From Chryseobacterium indologenes (GTDB lineage: Bacteria; Bacteroidota; Bacteroidia; Flavobacteriales; Weeksellaceae): a stretch of DNA of 64,000 bases. The translations under genes and the position numbers were made by a program. Within the stretch, counting starts at the first letter, position 1, and each line of letters begins with the position of its first letter. The stretch lies in the NCBI GenBank assembly GCA_002439165.1, contig DJTE01000010.1:42232-106231 (forward strand). Direction: 5' to 3'. The notes beneath the pieces were generated by a model. It was not told where the DNA came from, did no database searches, and worked only from the letters and a program-made list of their open reading frames with translations. Positions 25,429 through 34,907 of the stretch are shown here, piece after piece.

Positions 25429-26697
25429 TTAGAAATCAATGTCCCAGATTCCTGCTCTCCGTTCCAGTTCTATCAGGGCAGCGGCGTTATCTGCGAGAGC
25501 CTGATAATAATCTTTTCTTATGCCGTTATAGGTTCTCTGGGCGTTAAGGACCTCCAGGATGGAGCTTTCCCCTCTTTTATAACTGTAATTAATGCCTTCC
25601 AGGATACTTTTAGCCTCAGTAAGCATTCCGTTTTGGAACTGTTTCAATTGTTTCTGAGTGGCAGTATAGTGCTGCCAGGCCTGAATTACTTCTGCCCGTA
25701 TTTCCTGTTCGATCTGCTGGTATTCAAGTTCTGACCGGGAATGAGCCATTTCAGCAATTTTCAATCCTGCATTTCTTCTGTTGGAAAATTTCAGAGGAAT
25801 ACTGAGCCCCAGTTTTACCGCATTGACTGCCGGAGAAGGAGCAATTTCATTAGTCGCTTCGGTATGCCGTTCCGCGCCCGCACTGATTCCCAGATCTATT
25901 TTACGGTTGGCTTTTTCAAGGCTGATCTGGCTTTGGGCAATCTGTGTATTTTGTTTAGCGGTCAGTAAATCAGCTCGTTCATTTAATGCGTTGATCAAAA
26001 GATCATCCATACTGAAATCCCTGTTGAAAGCATTAAAGTCTCCGGAAACCTCTCGGTCTGTCATTTTATAATCGCTGAGAAAAACGGACAGCCCCGTCAA
26101 TGCCTGCTGTACGTCACTTTCAGCCTGATACACTTCATTGAGCAGAGCGGCTGCCTCTAATTTACTTTGCTTTGAAGTAACCAATGATATCGTTCCCAGC
26201 CGATAACGGATACTGTCAGACTTGGCCAGCTGTAAAATGTTCTCATAAGAATCCCGTTGTACTTCCAGCAAAGCTTTAGACTTCAGTGCTTCAATATATC
26301 CTAAAGAGGCACCTGCGCGAAGGTTCCGGAAAAAATCCTGTAACTGGAGTTTACTCAGTTCCGACTGGTTTCTGGCAAGGTTTATCCTGGCTTTTCTCTT
26401 ACCTCCCAGTTCAAGGGTCCAGCCGATGGATGCCCCGTAAACATAGCCCATATTTTTATTCACTCCGTTGTTGGTAGTTTCTGCTTCCAGCTGAGGGTCC
26501 GGAAACATTCCTGCCGTCTGAACGGAAGCTTCGGCTATACTTATATTGTATTTTTGAGCGGCATAACCCAGATTTCTTTTTCCGACAAGCCTGATATATT
26601 CGTCAAAACGTAAAATTTCTTTTTCCTGAGCTTTGAGTATTCCTGTTGTACTTAATGATGACAGAAACAGTATGATAAAATGAATTTTAATTTTCAT
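25429..26697 (-). CDS. TolC-family outer membrane component of a metal efflux pump (CzcC-like)
   Basis: A 422-residue outer-membrane efflux channel protomer. Signal peptide with FILLFLSSLSTTGILKAQ; the two OEP repeats run about 25-215 and 220-415, helical and rich in Gln/Glu/Ala, with GLSIPLKFSNRRNAGLKIA as the strand pair around residue 305. There is no lipobox cysteine, unlike E. coli CusC. Its start overlaps the end of the RND gene by 11 bp, which is firm evidence that it is the pump's exit duct. It is the last gene of the operon. Confidence 0.9.
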   Translation of the reverse strand: MKIKIHFIILFLSSLSTTGILKAQEKEILRFDEYIRLVGKRNLGYAAQKYNISIAEASVQTAGMFPDPQLEAETTNNGVNKNMGYVYGASIGWTLELGGKRKARINLARNQSELSKLQLQDFFRNLRAGASLGYIEALKSKALLEVQRDSYENILQLAKSDSIRYRLGTISLVTSKQSKLEAAALLNEVYQAESDVQQALTGLSVFLSDYKMTDREVSGDFNAFNRDFSMDDLLINALNERADLLTAKQNTQIAQSQISLEKANRKIDLGISAGAERHTEATNEIAPSPAVNAVKLGLSIPLKFSNRRNAGLKIAEMAHSRSELEYQQIEQEIRAEVIQAWQHYTATQKQLKQFQNGMLTEAKSILEGINYSYKRGESSILEVLNAQRTYNGIRKDYYQALADNAAALIELERRAGIWDIDF

Positions 26698-29600
26698 ATG
26701 ATGTCAGATTTTGTTTTTCATTACCGCGTTCAGCCATAAAATAAATAGCAGGCAGTATGAAGAGTGTTAAAACAGTAGAGAACATCAGTCCGTAAACGAT
26801 TACAGTAGCCAGAGGACGCTGTACATCCGAGCCGATGCCTGTGGCCATTGATGCCGGTAATAATCCGATCACTGCAACCGTAGCGGTCATCAGTACAGGC
26901 CTGAAACGGTCCTTTGCACCTTGTGTTACGGCCAGTTTCAGAGCATATCCCTTTTTGCGGAGATCGTTGATATGCGAAATCATGATCACTCCATTCTGAA
27001 TAGCCACCCCGAATAATGCGATAAATCCTACTGCGGAAGATACGTTCAGAGACATTCCCCGGATATTAAGGGCCAGCATTCCTCCGGATAAAGCGAGCGG
27101 AACAACCGACATCAGTACTAAGGCCTGTCTGAAATCCCCAAATGCACCATACAATAAGAGGAACATAATGGCAAGTGCCAACGGAATGATAAAAGCCAGC
27201 CTGGAATAAGCCCTGTTCTGGTTTTCAAACTGTCCTCCCCATTTGATCCGGTATTTCTCATGGTCATATTGAATGTCTTTTTCAATCTTATCCCGGGCTT
27301 TTTTCAGGAAGGAAGAAAGGTCGGTTCCCCTTAAATTAAGCTTTACAGTGAGATGCCGTTTATTCATTTCCCGGGTAATGGTGCTTTCTCCGGTACTTAA
27401 TTTTACTTCTGCGACCTGTGATAAAGGAATTCTGGCTCCGGAAGCAGAGGTAAGCATCAGGTTTCCGATTTTATCTGGAGTATCACGGCTGTCTTCCGTG
27501 TAACGGCAGGAAATATCATAAACTTTATTACCGGTAAAGATCCGGGAGATGGCTTTTCCGCCTAAAGCTACTTCGATGAGATCTGCTACATCTGCCACAT
27601 TCAGTCCATATCGGGCAATTTTATCCCGGTCAGCAATGATTTGTAACTGGGGGAGCGGAGGTTCCTGATCAATGGCAAGATCGGCAGAACCGGGAACTTC
27701 ATTTAATGTGGACAATACATTTTCGGCAATCCTTCGGGTTTCTTTGAAGTCTTCACCATATACCTTCACTACCAGTTCACTGTGAGCTCCCGAAATTTTA
27801 TCCATGACCCCGTCAATCATGGGCTGTGAGAATCCTACGGTGAATCCGGGCATTTTTTTGTAATCTTCCGCCAGTTCTTTAATAAGGTCTGCTTTTGTTT
27901 TTCCCGAAGGCCATTCTCTGTAAGGTTTTATTCCGATGGAAACTTCAAAATGGGAAGCTGTCCACGGGTCGGTACCATCGTCATTACGTCCTGCCTGAAT
28001 CATCATATAGGTGATTTCCGGATGTTTCAGGGTTTTTACGCGCAGGCTGTCACTCATTTCTTTTGACTTAGCCAAAGAAATACCGGGTGGGAGCTGTACC
28101 TGAAGCCATATGGAACCTTCGTCCAGCTCGGGAAGGAAATCTTTCCCTACGGTATAGGACAGAACTCCTGCGGACAGCAGAACAATGCTTATCGGCAAAA
28201 TTACTTTTTGGGGTGTCTGCATAATTTGATCTATTCTTTTTCCATAGACAACTGTTATTTTTTCCAGCCATTTATTATGGTATATTTTTCCTGGTTTACG
28301 ATAAATGACATAGGCCAGGCCCGGAATTAAAAGCAATGCAGCTGCAAGTGCACCCAGCAAAGCATAACCTACGGTGAAAGCCATTGGGGTAAAGAGTTTT
28401 TTCTCCACTCTTTCAAAAGCGAATAAAGGAAGGTAGGCCGTAATAATAATGATGGTGGAAAAGAAAATAGGTTTAGCGACTTCAATCACTCTTTGGGTAA
28501 TGCTTTTTTCTTCCAAAGATTCTTCCTGGTTTTCTTCTCTTTTTTTCAGGATGGTTTCCAGCATTACAATGGCCCCGTCTACAATAATTCCAAAATCAAT
28601 AGCTCCCAGAGAAAGCAGGTTAGCTGGGATATTGGTAAAATACATCAGAATAAACGCGAATAATAAAGAAACCGGAATGGTAACGGCAACCAGCAATGCG
28701 CCTCTCCAGCTTCCCAGAAATACAATCAGTACGATGATGACCAATACAATTCCCTCGGTAAGGGTATGGGAAACGGTATGAAGGGTTGTCTCCACAAGGT
28801 CAGTTCTGTCCAGAAAAGGATGGATTTTTACCCCAGCCGGGAGAATTTCATTGTTTAATTCATCTACTGCCTGATGTACTCCTTCCAGAACCTGTGACGG
28901 GTTTTGTCCTCTTAATAAAAGAACAATTCCTTCTACACTTTCGGAATAGTTTCTCTTTCTGTCGGTATAGCCGAGAATGCCCTTTCTTTCCAGGTTTCCA
29001 TATTTTAATATTCCTACATCATTGAGAAAGACCGGGACACCATTTCCGGTTTTTACCACAATTTTTCCAAGATCATCTAAATCTTTTACAAGGCCTATCC
29101 CCCGGATGACATAGGCCAGATCTCCCAGTGGAAGCATGCTTCCACCTGCGCTGATGTTGTTTTTGGAAATGGTTTCGGTAACTTCGGATAGGGAAAGTCC
29201 GTACTGTTCAAGTTTATGAGGATCCAGTTCAATCTGAAACTGGGTGGTAATTCCTCCGAAATTGGTAACATCTGCAATCCCGGAAACCTGCCTGATGCGT
29301 GGAATGATCACAAATTTCTGTAAATCTGTAAGCTCCCGGAGGCTGTGGGTATTACTCTCGATAATATACCGGTAGACTTCACCGGTAGGAGAGGTCAGTG
29401 GATCAAGCCCCGGCTGGGCATCATAAGGGAGCGTAACATCCGATAATCTTTCCTGGATGCGCTGTCTTGCCCAATAATCATCAACGCCATCATCAAAAAC
29501 CATTGTAATGATGGACAGACCGAATGTACTTTTACTCCGCATCACATGCATTCCGGGAAGTCCATTAAGAGAGCGTTCCAAAGGTATGGTGATCTGCTGT

Positions 29601-29782
29601 TCCACTTCTTCGGCAGCCAGCCCCGGAACCTGTGTAACGACCTGTGAGGTGACATCAGCGATGTCGGGATACGCTTCCACCGATAATCTGGTCCAGGAAT
29701 AGTAGCCGAAGAACCCGAGTAAAAGGAAGAGGGCCAGCATCAGCCATCTTTTCTGTATAGAGATTGTAAGTAATTTCTTCAT
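26687..29782 (-). CDS. Heavy-metal RND efflux transporter (CzcA-type)
   Basis: A 1031-residue inner-membrane proton antiporter of the HME-RND family with twelve transmembrane helices and two large periplasmic loops (about 35-335 and 560-850). The TM4 signature DFGIIVDGAIVMLE (396-409) has the DFG...D...E pattern of HME types pumping divalent cations (Co2+, Zn2+, Cd2+, Ni2+), unlike the CusA Cu+/Ag+ signature, so divalent ions are the likely substrates. It lies 26 bp after the adaptor gene and overlaps the TolC-like gene, giving a full tripartite pump. Cation specificity is an inference from the motif. Confidence 0.93.
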   Translation of the reverse strand: MKKLLTISIQKRWLMLALFLLLGFFGYYSWTRLSVEAYPDIADVTSQVVTQVPGLAAEEVEQQITIPLERSLNGLPGMHVMRSKSTFGLSIITMVFDDGVDDYWARQRIQERLSDVTLPYDAQPGLDPLTSPTGEVYRYIIESNTHSLRELTDLQKFVIIPRIRQVSGIADVTNFGGITTQFQIELDPHKLEQYGLSLSEVTETISKNNISAGGSMLPLGDLAYVIRGIGLVKDLDDLGKIVVKTGNGVPVFLNDVGILKYGNLERKGILGYTDRKRNYSESVEGIVLLLRGQNPSQVLEGVHQAVDELNNEILPAGVKIHPFLDRTDLVETTLHTVSHTLTEGIVLVIIVLIVFLGSWRGALLVAVTIPVSLLFAFILMYFTNIPANLLSLGAIDFGIIVDGAIVMLETILKKREENQEESLEEKSITQRVIEVAKPIFFSTIIIITAYLPLFAFERVEKKLFTPMAFTVGYALLGALAAALLLIPGLAYVIYRKPGKIYHNKWLEKITVVYGKRIDQIMQTPQKVILPISIVLLSAGVLSYTVGKDFLPELDEGSIWLQVQLPPGISLAKSKEMSDSLRVKTLKHPEITYMMIQAGRNDDGTDPWTASHFEVSIGIKPYREWPSGKTKADLIKELAEDYKKMPGFTVGFSQPMIDGVMDKISGAHSELVVKVYGEDFKETRRIAENVLSTLNEVPGSADLAIDQEPPLPQLQIIADRDKIARYGLNVADVADLIEVALGGKAISRIFTGNKVYDISCRYTEDSRDTPDKIGNLMLTSASGARIPLSQVAEVKLSTGESTITREMNKRHLTVKLNLRGTDLSSFLKKARDKIEKDIQYDHEKYRIKWGGQFENQNRAYSRLAFIIPLALAIMFLLLYGAFGDFRQALVLMSVVPLALSGGMLALNIRGMSLNVSSAVGFIALFGVAIQNGVIMISHINDLRKKGYALKLAVTQGAKDRFRPVLMTATVAVIGLLPASMATGIGSDVQRPLATVIVYGLMFSTVLTLFILPAIYFMAERGNEKQNLTSYEN

Positions 29783-29808
29783 TGTTCTTGATTTCGCATT
29801 GTTTCACA

Positions 29809-30909
29809 TTATTTTGCGTCCGGCATATAGATTCCGCCTTCGGTCATGATGGTTTCGCCTGCTTTCAGGCCTGAGATCACTCTTATTGTTTTCCGATCGG
29901 TTTCTCCTGTGATAACCGGACGTCTGGCAAATTGATTTTTACCTGTTTTCACCCACACATATTGAGAACTGTCATCCTGCATCACAGCAGTAACAGGAAT
30001 CATCACTGTTTTTTCCGGAACTGTTGAGAAATTAACCGTGGCATACATTCCGGGTTTCAGGCTTTTGTCTGGATTATTACATTCAATAAGAACTTTTATG
30101 CTTCTGGTATTTTCGTCTACGATTTCATTGATATGATATACTGTCCCGGTAATATTTCTGTCCGGATAAGCGCTTACTTTTACCGAGACATGATCTCCGG
30201 TATTGATAAAACGGATGTCTTTTTCCTTGACATCTCCGGAAATCCAGACTTTGGAGAGTTCTGCGATAATAATGACGGGTTCAGCATCACTTTTCAGATA
30301 TTGTCCGTTCACAATAGTGTTTGAGATAATTTCTCCGCTGATGGGAGCTCTCACAATAAGAGGGCTTCCCAAACTGCTTCCTTTGCTGTTGTAAACTTTC
30401 AGGGCAGACGATGCGTTGGAAAGGGAGGTCTTTTTATTTTTAAAATCGGTTTCAGCTTCATCAAGTTCTTTCCGGATACCCACACCGTGTTTTACCAGAT
30501 CCTGCTGGCGTCTGTAATTTTTTTCTGCAAGCTGTACCTCATTCAGCGCATCTGTATAGTCTTTCTGCACAGAAAAATAATCGGAGGAGAGAATCTCGAA
30601 AAGTGGGCTGCTGGCCGCAACATTTTGACCGAGACGGATAAAGGATTTTGTAATTCTCCCGGAAAAAGGACTGGCAATTTCTGCATAATGATTGGGAATG
30701 GCCTGAATGGTTCCGGCCGAAACAATACCATCGCTGTGTTCCTGTTCTGTAACGGCTTCAGTTTTTATTTTTCTGAAAACAGGATTGTTCTCAGGAACGG
30801 TGATCTGCCCGTTGCTGATTGTGAGTTCCTGTGCTTCATTTTTCTCAGAAAGACTTTCCTTACAAGAGACTGTAAAGATTACGATAATGCTTAAAATTAT
30901 TTTTTTCAT
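29809..30909 (-). CDS. Periplasmic adaptor of the RND metal pump (CzcB-like)
   Basis: A 366-residue membrane-fusion protein. The N-terminus MKKIILSIIVIFTVSCKESL carries a lipobox with Cys16, so it should be lipid-anchored. The barrel-sandwich (lipoyl) halves are seen at IPNHYAEIASPFSGRITKSF and VRAPISGEIISNTIVNGQ, with a helical hairpin between (about 125-170), and a beta-barrel domain follows (VSVKVSAYPDRNITGTVYHI). No His-rich metal tail is present. It is 4 bp downstream of the mgtC-like gene and feeds the RND protein downstream. Confidence 0.9.
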   Translation of the reverse strand: MKKIILSIIVIFTVSCKESLSEKNEAQELTISNGQITVPENNPVFRKIKTEAVTEQEHSDGIVSAGTIQAIPNHYAEIASPFSGRITKSFIRLGQNVAASSPLFEILSSDYFSVQKDYTDALNEVQLAEKNYRRQQDLVKHGVGIRKELDEAETDFKNKKTSLSNASSALKVYNSKGSSLGSPLIVRAPISGEIISNTIVNGQYLKSDAEPVIIIAELSKVWISGDVKEKDIRFINTGDHVSVKVSAYPDRNITGTVYHINEIVDENTRSIKVLIECNNPDKSLKPGMYATVNFSTVPEKTVMIPVTAVMQDDSSQYVWVKTGKNQFARRPVITGETDRKTIRVISGLKAGETIMTEGGIYMPDAK

Positions 30910-30913
30910 GATC

Positions 30914-31396
30914 TTAATAAAGTTGAGTACTGTTATTGATTTCTGCTTTTGTCTGGTTCTTTTTTTTCATTGATGCCAGTTTTTTATTCCGGGTATTTTT
31001 ATGACCGGATAAAGAGGGTCTGAGAAATATATTCGTAGAGACGATGAAGAAAACGGTAATGAGAGCTTCTTTGGAATAGCCCAATGCACATAATGCGCCT
31101 ATGGCTGCGGAACACCATAAAGTGGCTGCGGTATTAATACCCCGGACGGTAAGGCCGTCTTTCATGATCACACCACCGCCGAGGAATCCGACACCGCTTA
31201 CAATATAAGAGGTAATTCTTCCGGCAGCGTCACCACCGATTCTGACAGCAATCAGTACAAAGGCAGCCGAGCCTATGCAGACTAAAGTATTGGTGCGGAG
31301 ACCTGCGTTTTTTTTACGCCACTGCCTTTCGAAGCCTATACCGGCCCCTAAGCAGAATGCTACTGATAAACGAAGAGTAAATTCAAATGTATTCAT
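30914..31396 (-). CDS. MgtC/SapB-family inner membrane protein
   Basis: A 160-residue membrane protein of the MgtC/SapB family. Core motifs FCLGAGIGFERQWRKKNAGL, TNTLVCIGSAAFVLIA, SGVGFLGGGVIMKDGLTVRG and NTAATLWCSAAIGALCALG are all clear, with four or five helices and a short basic tail. The long C-terminal ACT-like domain of Salmonella MgtC is missing, so it is closer to the SapB form. MgtC proteins help growth in low Mg2+ and affect F-ATPase, while other members affect metal tolerance. Here it is the first gene of the metal efflux operon, 4 bp before czcB, which suggests a metal-stress role. Confidence 0.9.
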   Translation of the reverse strand: MNTFEFTLRLSVAFCLGAGIGFERQWRKKNAGLRTNTLVCIGSAAFVLIAVRIGGDAAGRITSYIVSGVGFLGGGVIMKDGLTVRGINTAATLWCSAAIGALCALGYSKEALITVFFIVSTNIFLRPSLSGHKNTRNKKLASMKKKNQTKAEINNSTQLY

Positions 31397-31522
31397 AACT
31401 TTTCCTGTTTTTGCAAAGCTTTTCAGCTATACGGGAAAAGGGGGGTACAGCTAAAGCTTTAAAGATTGATAATCACGGTAAGGATCCGGGTCCATATGCT
31501 TTATTTTTACTGCGCAAAAGTA
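31397..31522 (-). promoter_or_regulatory. Promoter and possibly structured leader of the mgtC-czc operon
   Basis: A minus-strand -7 box TACTTTTG (31522-31515) lies about 118 bp before the mgtC-like start, leaving a leader of roughly 110 nt. Within it, AAAGCTTTTCAGCT (31415-31428) can pair with AGCTAAAGCTTT (31449-31460) around a 20-nt loop containing a run of Gs/Cs. No known riboswitch could be matched; a metal-sensing leader is only a possibility. The remaining bases from 31523 to 31801 hold no gene and give rise to the divergent EamA gene. Confidence 0.4.
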
Positions 31523-31801
31523 GAAATGGAATTTTTTTTTTACCGTTAGAGAATCTTTAGAATACTATTAGAAAATTATTAGAAAAACTGTTTCTTCCTT
31601 TGGATTTCTGAAACAGCCTGAGCATGCAGGCCCCTGGCTGTATTTTATTCTTAATTCAGGGGGAAGTTATTTTTACATCTGAAAATTCAATAATTTTGAA
31701 CATCAGAAAGTTGATCTGAAAAAGTACTGACAGACGGTAGTTTTGGGATTTTCAGAATTCCGGAGGATGGTTTTCAGAAATCAAAGTATATAATTTTATC
31801 C

Positions 31802-32648
31802 ATGAAAAAAACAAACATAGCTATATCTGCGACACTTCTGGCTATTATCTGTGTACAGGGGGGAGCCTCTGTTGCAAAACAGCTTTTTCCGGCGATAGGA
31901 GCAATCGGAACGGTTACTTTAAGAATTGTGCTGTCAGCTGTTTTACTGACATTGATTAACCGTCCGAAATTTTCAGCGTTTACAAAGCAAAAGTGGATGT
32001 ATTGTGCTATGTACGGATTTGGACTGGCAGCTATGAATCTTATTTTTTATATGGCTATCCAGCGGATTCCTTTAGGTTTGGCAGTCCGTAGAGTTTGCCG
32101 GACCTTTGTTTCTTGCACTGGCACTGTCCCGCAAACTGCTGGATGTGATATGGGCTTTACTGGCCTGTGCCGGAATTTTACTCATCGTTCCCTGGAAGAG
32201 TGATCATATTGATTTATCAGGACTTGGTCTGGCATTTCTGGCAGGATTATTCTGGGCCGTTTATATTGTGATGGGCGGAAAGGTTGCTAAAATAATGGAT
32301 GGGAAAGATGCGGTAACTACGGGGATGATATTTGCCAGCTTTCTGATTATACCTTTTACTTTATGGGATGGTGCTGTTTTCAATCTTACTCCTGCAATTT
32401 TTGTAAAAGGTCTGACAGTGGCTATTCTGTCCAGTGCATTACCATTTTCTCTGGAGATCATGGCCCTGAAAAACCTTCCGGCCAAAACCTTCAGTATTCT
32501 GATGAGCCTGGAGCCTGCATTTGCTGCACTTTCTGGATTTATATTCCTTCAGGAAAACCTGACTTTTTTACAGTGGATTTCTATTGCCTGCGTAATTGCA
32601 GCAAGTATAGGAACCACTATTTTCGGAAAGGTTAACAGCAGTCACTGA
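31802..32648 (+). pseudogene. EamA/RhtA-type exporter gene with a frameshift
   Basis: A DMT-family (EamA) transporter of ten predicted helices, like threonine/homoserine exporters (RhtA). The first frame encodes MKKTNIAISATLLAIICVQG through AIQRIPLGLAV. The second resumes with VEFAGPLFLALALSRKLLDV and runs to the C-terminus (GTTIFGKVNSSH). The break lies at 32084-32090 (GCAGTCCGTAGAG): a shift of one base (or two missing) would restore the family's expected LAVTVEF-like sequence. The total span, 847 bp, is not a multiple of three. Either inactive or a base-calling error. It is followed by a convergent histidine kinase gene. Confidence 0.8.
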
Positions 32649-32684
32649 TGCTGCATTCCTGAAATAAAATGAGAATTTTTTTCA

Positions 32685-34046
32685 TTAAAGGGTTTCAAAT
32701 ACTGTGGTGAAAACAGTTCCGTCAATGTCAGATGTTACGGAAATGCCGGCCTGGTGAAGATTAATGATTTTTTCGGTAAGGAAAAGCCCTATTCCGTGCC
32801 CCTTTTCTTTTCCGGAAGTTTCGCTTCTGTAAAAAGGTTCAAAAATATGTTCCATATCTTCCGGGGAAATAATATTTCCTGTGTTGATGAAACTGATATG
32901 GAGTTTTTTATCATCTGCTTTTACACGAATAGAGCAGGTATGTTCCGGTGAATATTTACAGGCATTATCAATAAGATTGTTGAAAGCCACCCGCAGCAGA
33001 TATTCGTTCCCCTGAATAATTAGCTGACGTTCCTCCACGGTATCCTCAATATTCAGTGAAACTTTATAGGAAGGGTTTTCCTTTATTATTCCGCTGTAAG
33101 ATTCCAGCAGGACTTCATCAAGTCTTACCTCAGAGAAACTGATTTCATTCGGGTCGTAGCTTGCTTTGGCCAGATCCATCAAACTGTTGGACAATCTGGC
33201 CATATTCCGGGCATCTTCCAATGCATACCGGATGGTCTGCTGATGTTCTTCCCGGGTCTGTTCTTTTTCAGAAGCCAGTTCCAGTTCAGTAATAATAGCG
33301 GATAACGGAGTCCTGAGTTCGTGTGAAATATTGGATACAAAATATTTCTGGGCATCAAAAGAGTTTTCCAGGCGTTCCAGCATACCGTTGAAACTCCGGG
33401 CCAGTTCGTTGAGTTCATCTTTTTCTCTGGTTGTTTTCAATCTCAGCTGTAATTTTCCTGCCGTAATTTTTTTAATCTGATCTACCATTTCACTCAGGGG
33501 GCTTAATGTTTTTTTGGAAAGAAATATTCCGGCCAGATAAATCAGGATCAGGATGCTGATGAAAGAAATGAGACTGATGGTCTGCAGATGGGTGAGGTAT
33601 TCATAGCCGTACTGATCATAGGCAGCAGCTGTTACAGCATAAGATTTTCCCTGATCATGATAAACTATTCCGATCACCTGAAGATCGTTTAAAAAGAAAC
33701 TGATGGTATTTTTCCGGAATATCTCTGAAAGCATTTCCCGGTTTTCTTTTACATAGTCTACTTTGGCATCATCATGGTAAATAAGCCGGTTGTGTGAATC
33801 ATAGATGGCCACCTGAACTTCATTCAGGGTTCTGTTGTTGTTTTTGTAAAGTTGATGCATTTCCTTTTCGGGCAGTGAACTTTGGAAAAACAGATCAGCT
33901 TTGGCAATCGCTTCATTTCGCAGTTCGCCGTAAAAAGATTTTTCTCTTGCTTCTTTTGATGAGTAATAAACGGAAAAACTGTAAATACCCAGAAGCATTG
34001 CCGTAATCAGGGTAAAAAGCAGGGTAAGTCTGGTTCTTATCTTCAT
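32685..34046 (-). CDS. Sensor histidine kinase
   Basis: A 453-residue inner-membrane kinase. TM1 is at about 7-27 and TM2 at about 155-177, enclosing a 125-residue periplasmic sensor; HAMP follows (about 178-230), then HisKA with the phosphorylated His242 (FVSNISHELRTPLSAI), and HATPase_c with the N box (FNNLIDNACKYSPEH) and G boxes (GKEKGHGIGLFLTEKI). The response regulator gene lies 53 bp upstream in the same orientation. The pair sits near the metal efflux operon and resembles CusS/CusR-type pairs in layout, but a metal signal is only a guess. Confidence 0.92.
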   Translation of the reverse strand: MKIRTRLTLLFTLITAMLLGIYSFSVYYSSKEAREKSFYGELRNEAIAKADLFFQSSLPEKEMHQLYKNNNRTLNEVQVAIYDSHNRLIYHDDAKVDYVKENREMLSEIFRKNTISFFLNDLQVIGIVYHDQGKSYAVTAAAYDQYGYEYLTHLQTISLISFISILILIYLAGIFLSKKTLSPLSEMVDQIKKITAGKLQLRLKTTREKDELNELARSFNGMLERLENSFDAQKYFVSNISHELRTPLSAIITELELASEKEQTREEHQQTIRYALEDARNMARLSNSLMDLAKASYDPNEISFSEVRLDEVLLESYSGIIKENPSYKVSLNIEDTVEERQLIIQGNEYLLRVAFNNLIDNACKYSPEHTCSIRVKADDKKLHISFINTGNIISPEDMEHIFEPFYRSETSGKEKGHGIGLFLTEKIINLHQAGISVTSDIDGTVFTTVFETL

Positions 34047-34099
34047 CTCTGGTCTGAAGGGTTTACGGTTTATATTGTATTATAAACAGGGAGAATATT

Positions 34100-34807
34100 T
34101 CATCCTTGTTCCGTTCTTGTTTCATAATCTTTCTTCAGGATAAATCCCATGCCGGCTTTGGTGTGAATGAGTTTAATTTCAAAATCCCGGTCAATTTTCT
34201 TTCGCAGATAGTTGATGTATACGTCAATAAAGTTGGTTCCGGTATCAAAATGGGTTTCCCATACCTTTTCAGCGATTTCACTGCGCGAAAGAACCCTTTC
34301 GGAATTTTCCATCATAAATTTCAGGAGATTGAACTCTTTAGGGGTCAGTTTTACAGGAGTCTGATTCCGGCTGACTGTTTTTTGCTCCAGATTCATTTCA
34401 ATACCTTCATATTTCAGGACAGAAACTTTCAGCTGCCTCTGTTGTGAAAAACGTTTCAGTAAAACCCTGATCCTCGCGGTCAGCTCACGCATTTCAAAAG
34501 GTTTGGTCATATAATCGTCCGCTCCGGCATCAAATCCTTCAAGCTTATCGTCCGTGGTACCCAGTGCGGTAAGCATGATTACCGGGAGATCAGGTTTCAA
34601 AGCTTTAAGTTCAAAACAAAATTCAATACCGCTTTTCTGAGGAAGGATAATATCGGTTATCACCAGATCAAAATCCTTTTGATGAGCCAGTTTCAGACCT
34701 GTTACTCCGTCATAGGCCATACTTACTTCAAATTCAGCTTCCTGAAGGCCTTTGGTGATAAGTCTGGAAAGTCTGTCGTCATCTTCTACTAATAAAATAT
34801 GTGGCAT
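34100..34807 (-). CDS. OmpR-family response regulator
   Basis: A 235-residue two-component regulator. The start at 34807 gives the proper N-terminus MPHILLVEDDDRLSRLITKG; frames further upstream add non-family sequence. Receiver domain about 1-115, with acidic pocket (EDD), phospho-acceptor Asp52 (LVITDIILP), Thr and Lys (MLTALGTTDDK; DDYMTKPF). A winged-helix DNA-binding domain follows (about 130-230; LTPKEFNLLKFMMENSERVL and GTNFIDVYINYLRKKID). It is transcribed before its kinase. A minus-strand -7 box (TACATTTG, 34865-34858) lies about 50 bp upstream of the start. Confidence 0.94.
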   Translation of the reverse strand: MPHILLVEDDDRLSRLITKGLQEAEFEVSMAYDGVTGLKLAHQKDFDLVITDIILPQKSGIEFCFELKALKPDLPVIMLTALGTTDDKLEGFDAGADDYMTKPFEMRELTARIRVLLKRFSQQRQLKVSVLKYEGIEMNLEQKTVSRNQTPVKLTPKEFNLLKFMMENSERVLSRSEIAEKVWETHFDTGTNFIDVYINYLRKKIDRDFEIKLIHTKAGMGFILKKDYETRTEQG

Positions 34808-34907
34808 AAGAATCTTGGAATGTTGGGTTGAATGGAAGAGCAGATCGATATTTACAACAAATGTAATGAATTCTATTTTGTAATTTTGACGAAGAAACAA
34901 TAAGCCG

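Noticed and set aside
31397..31522. Known M-box, yybP-ykoY or NiCo riboswitch before the mgtC-czc operon
   Set aside because: Only a simple hairpin is visible; the conserved cores of those classes could not be found.
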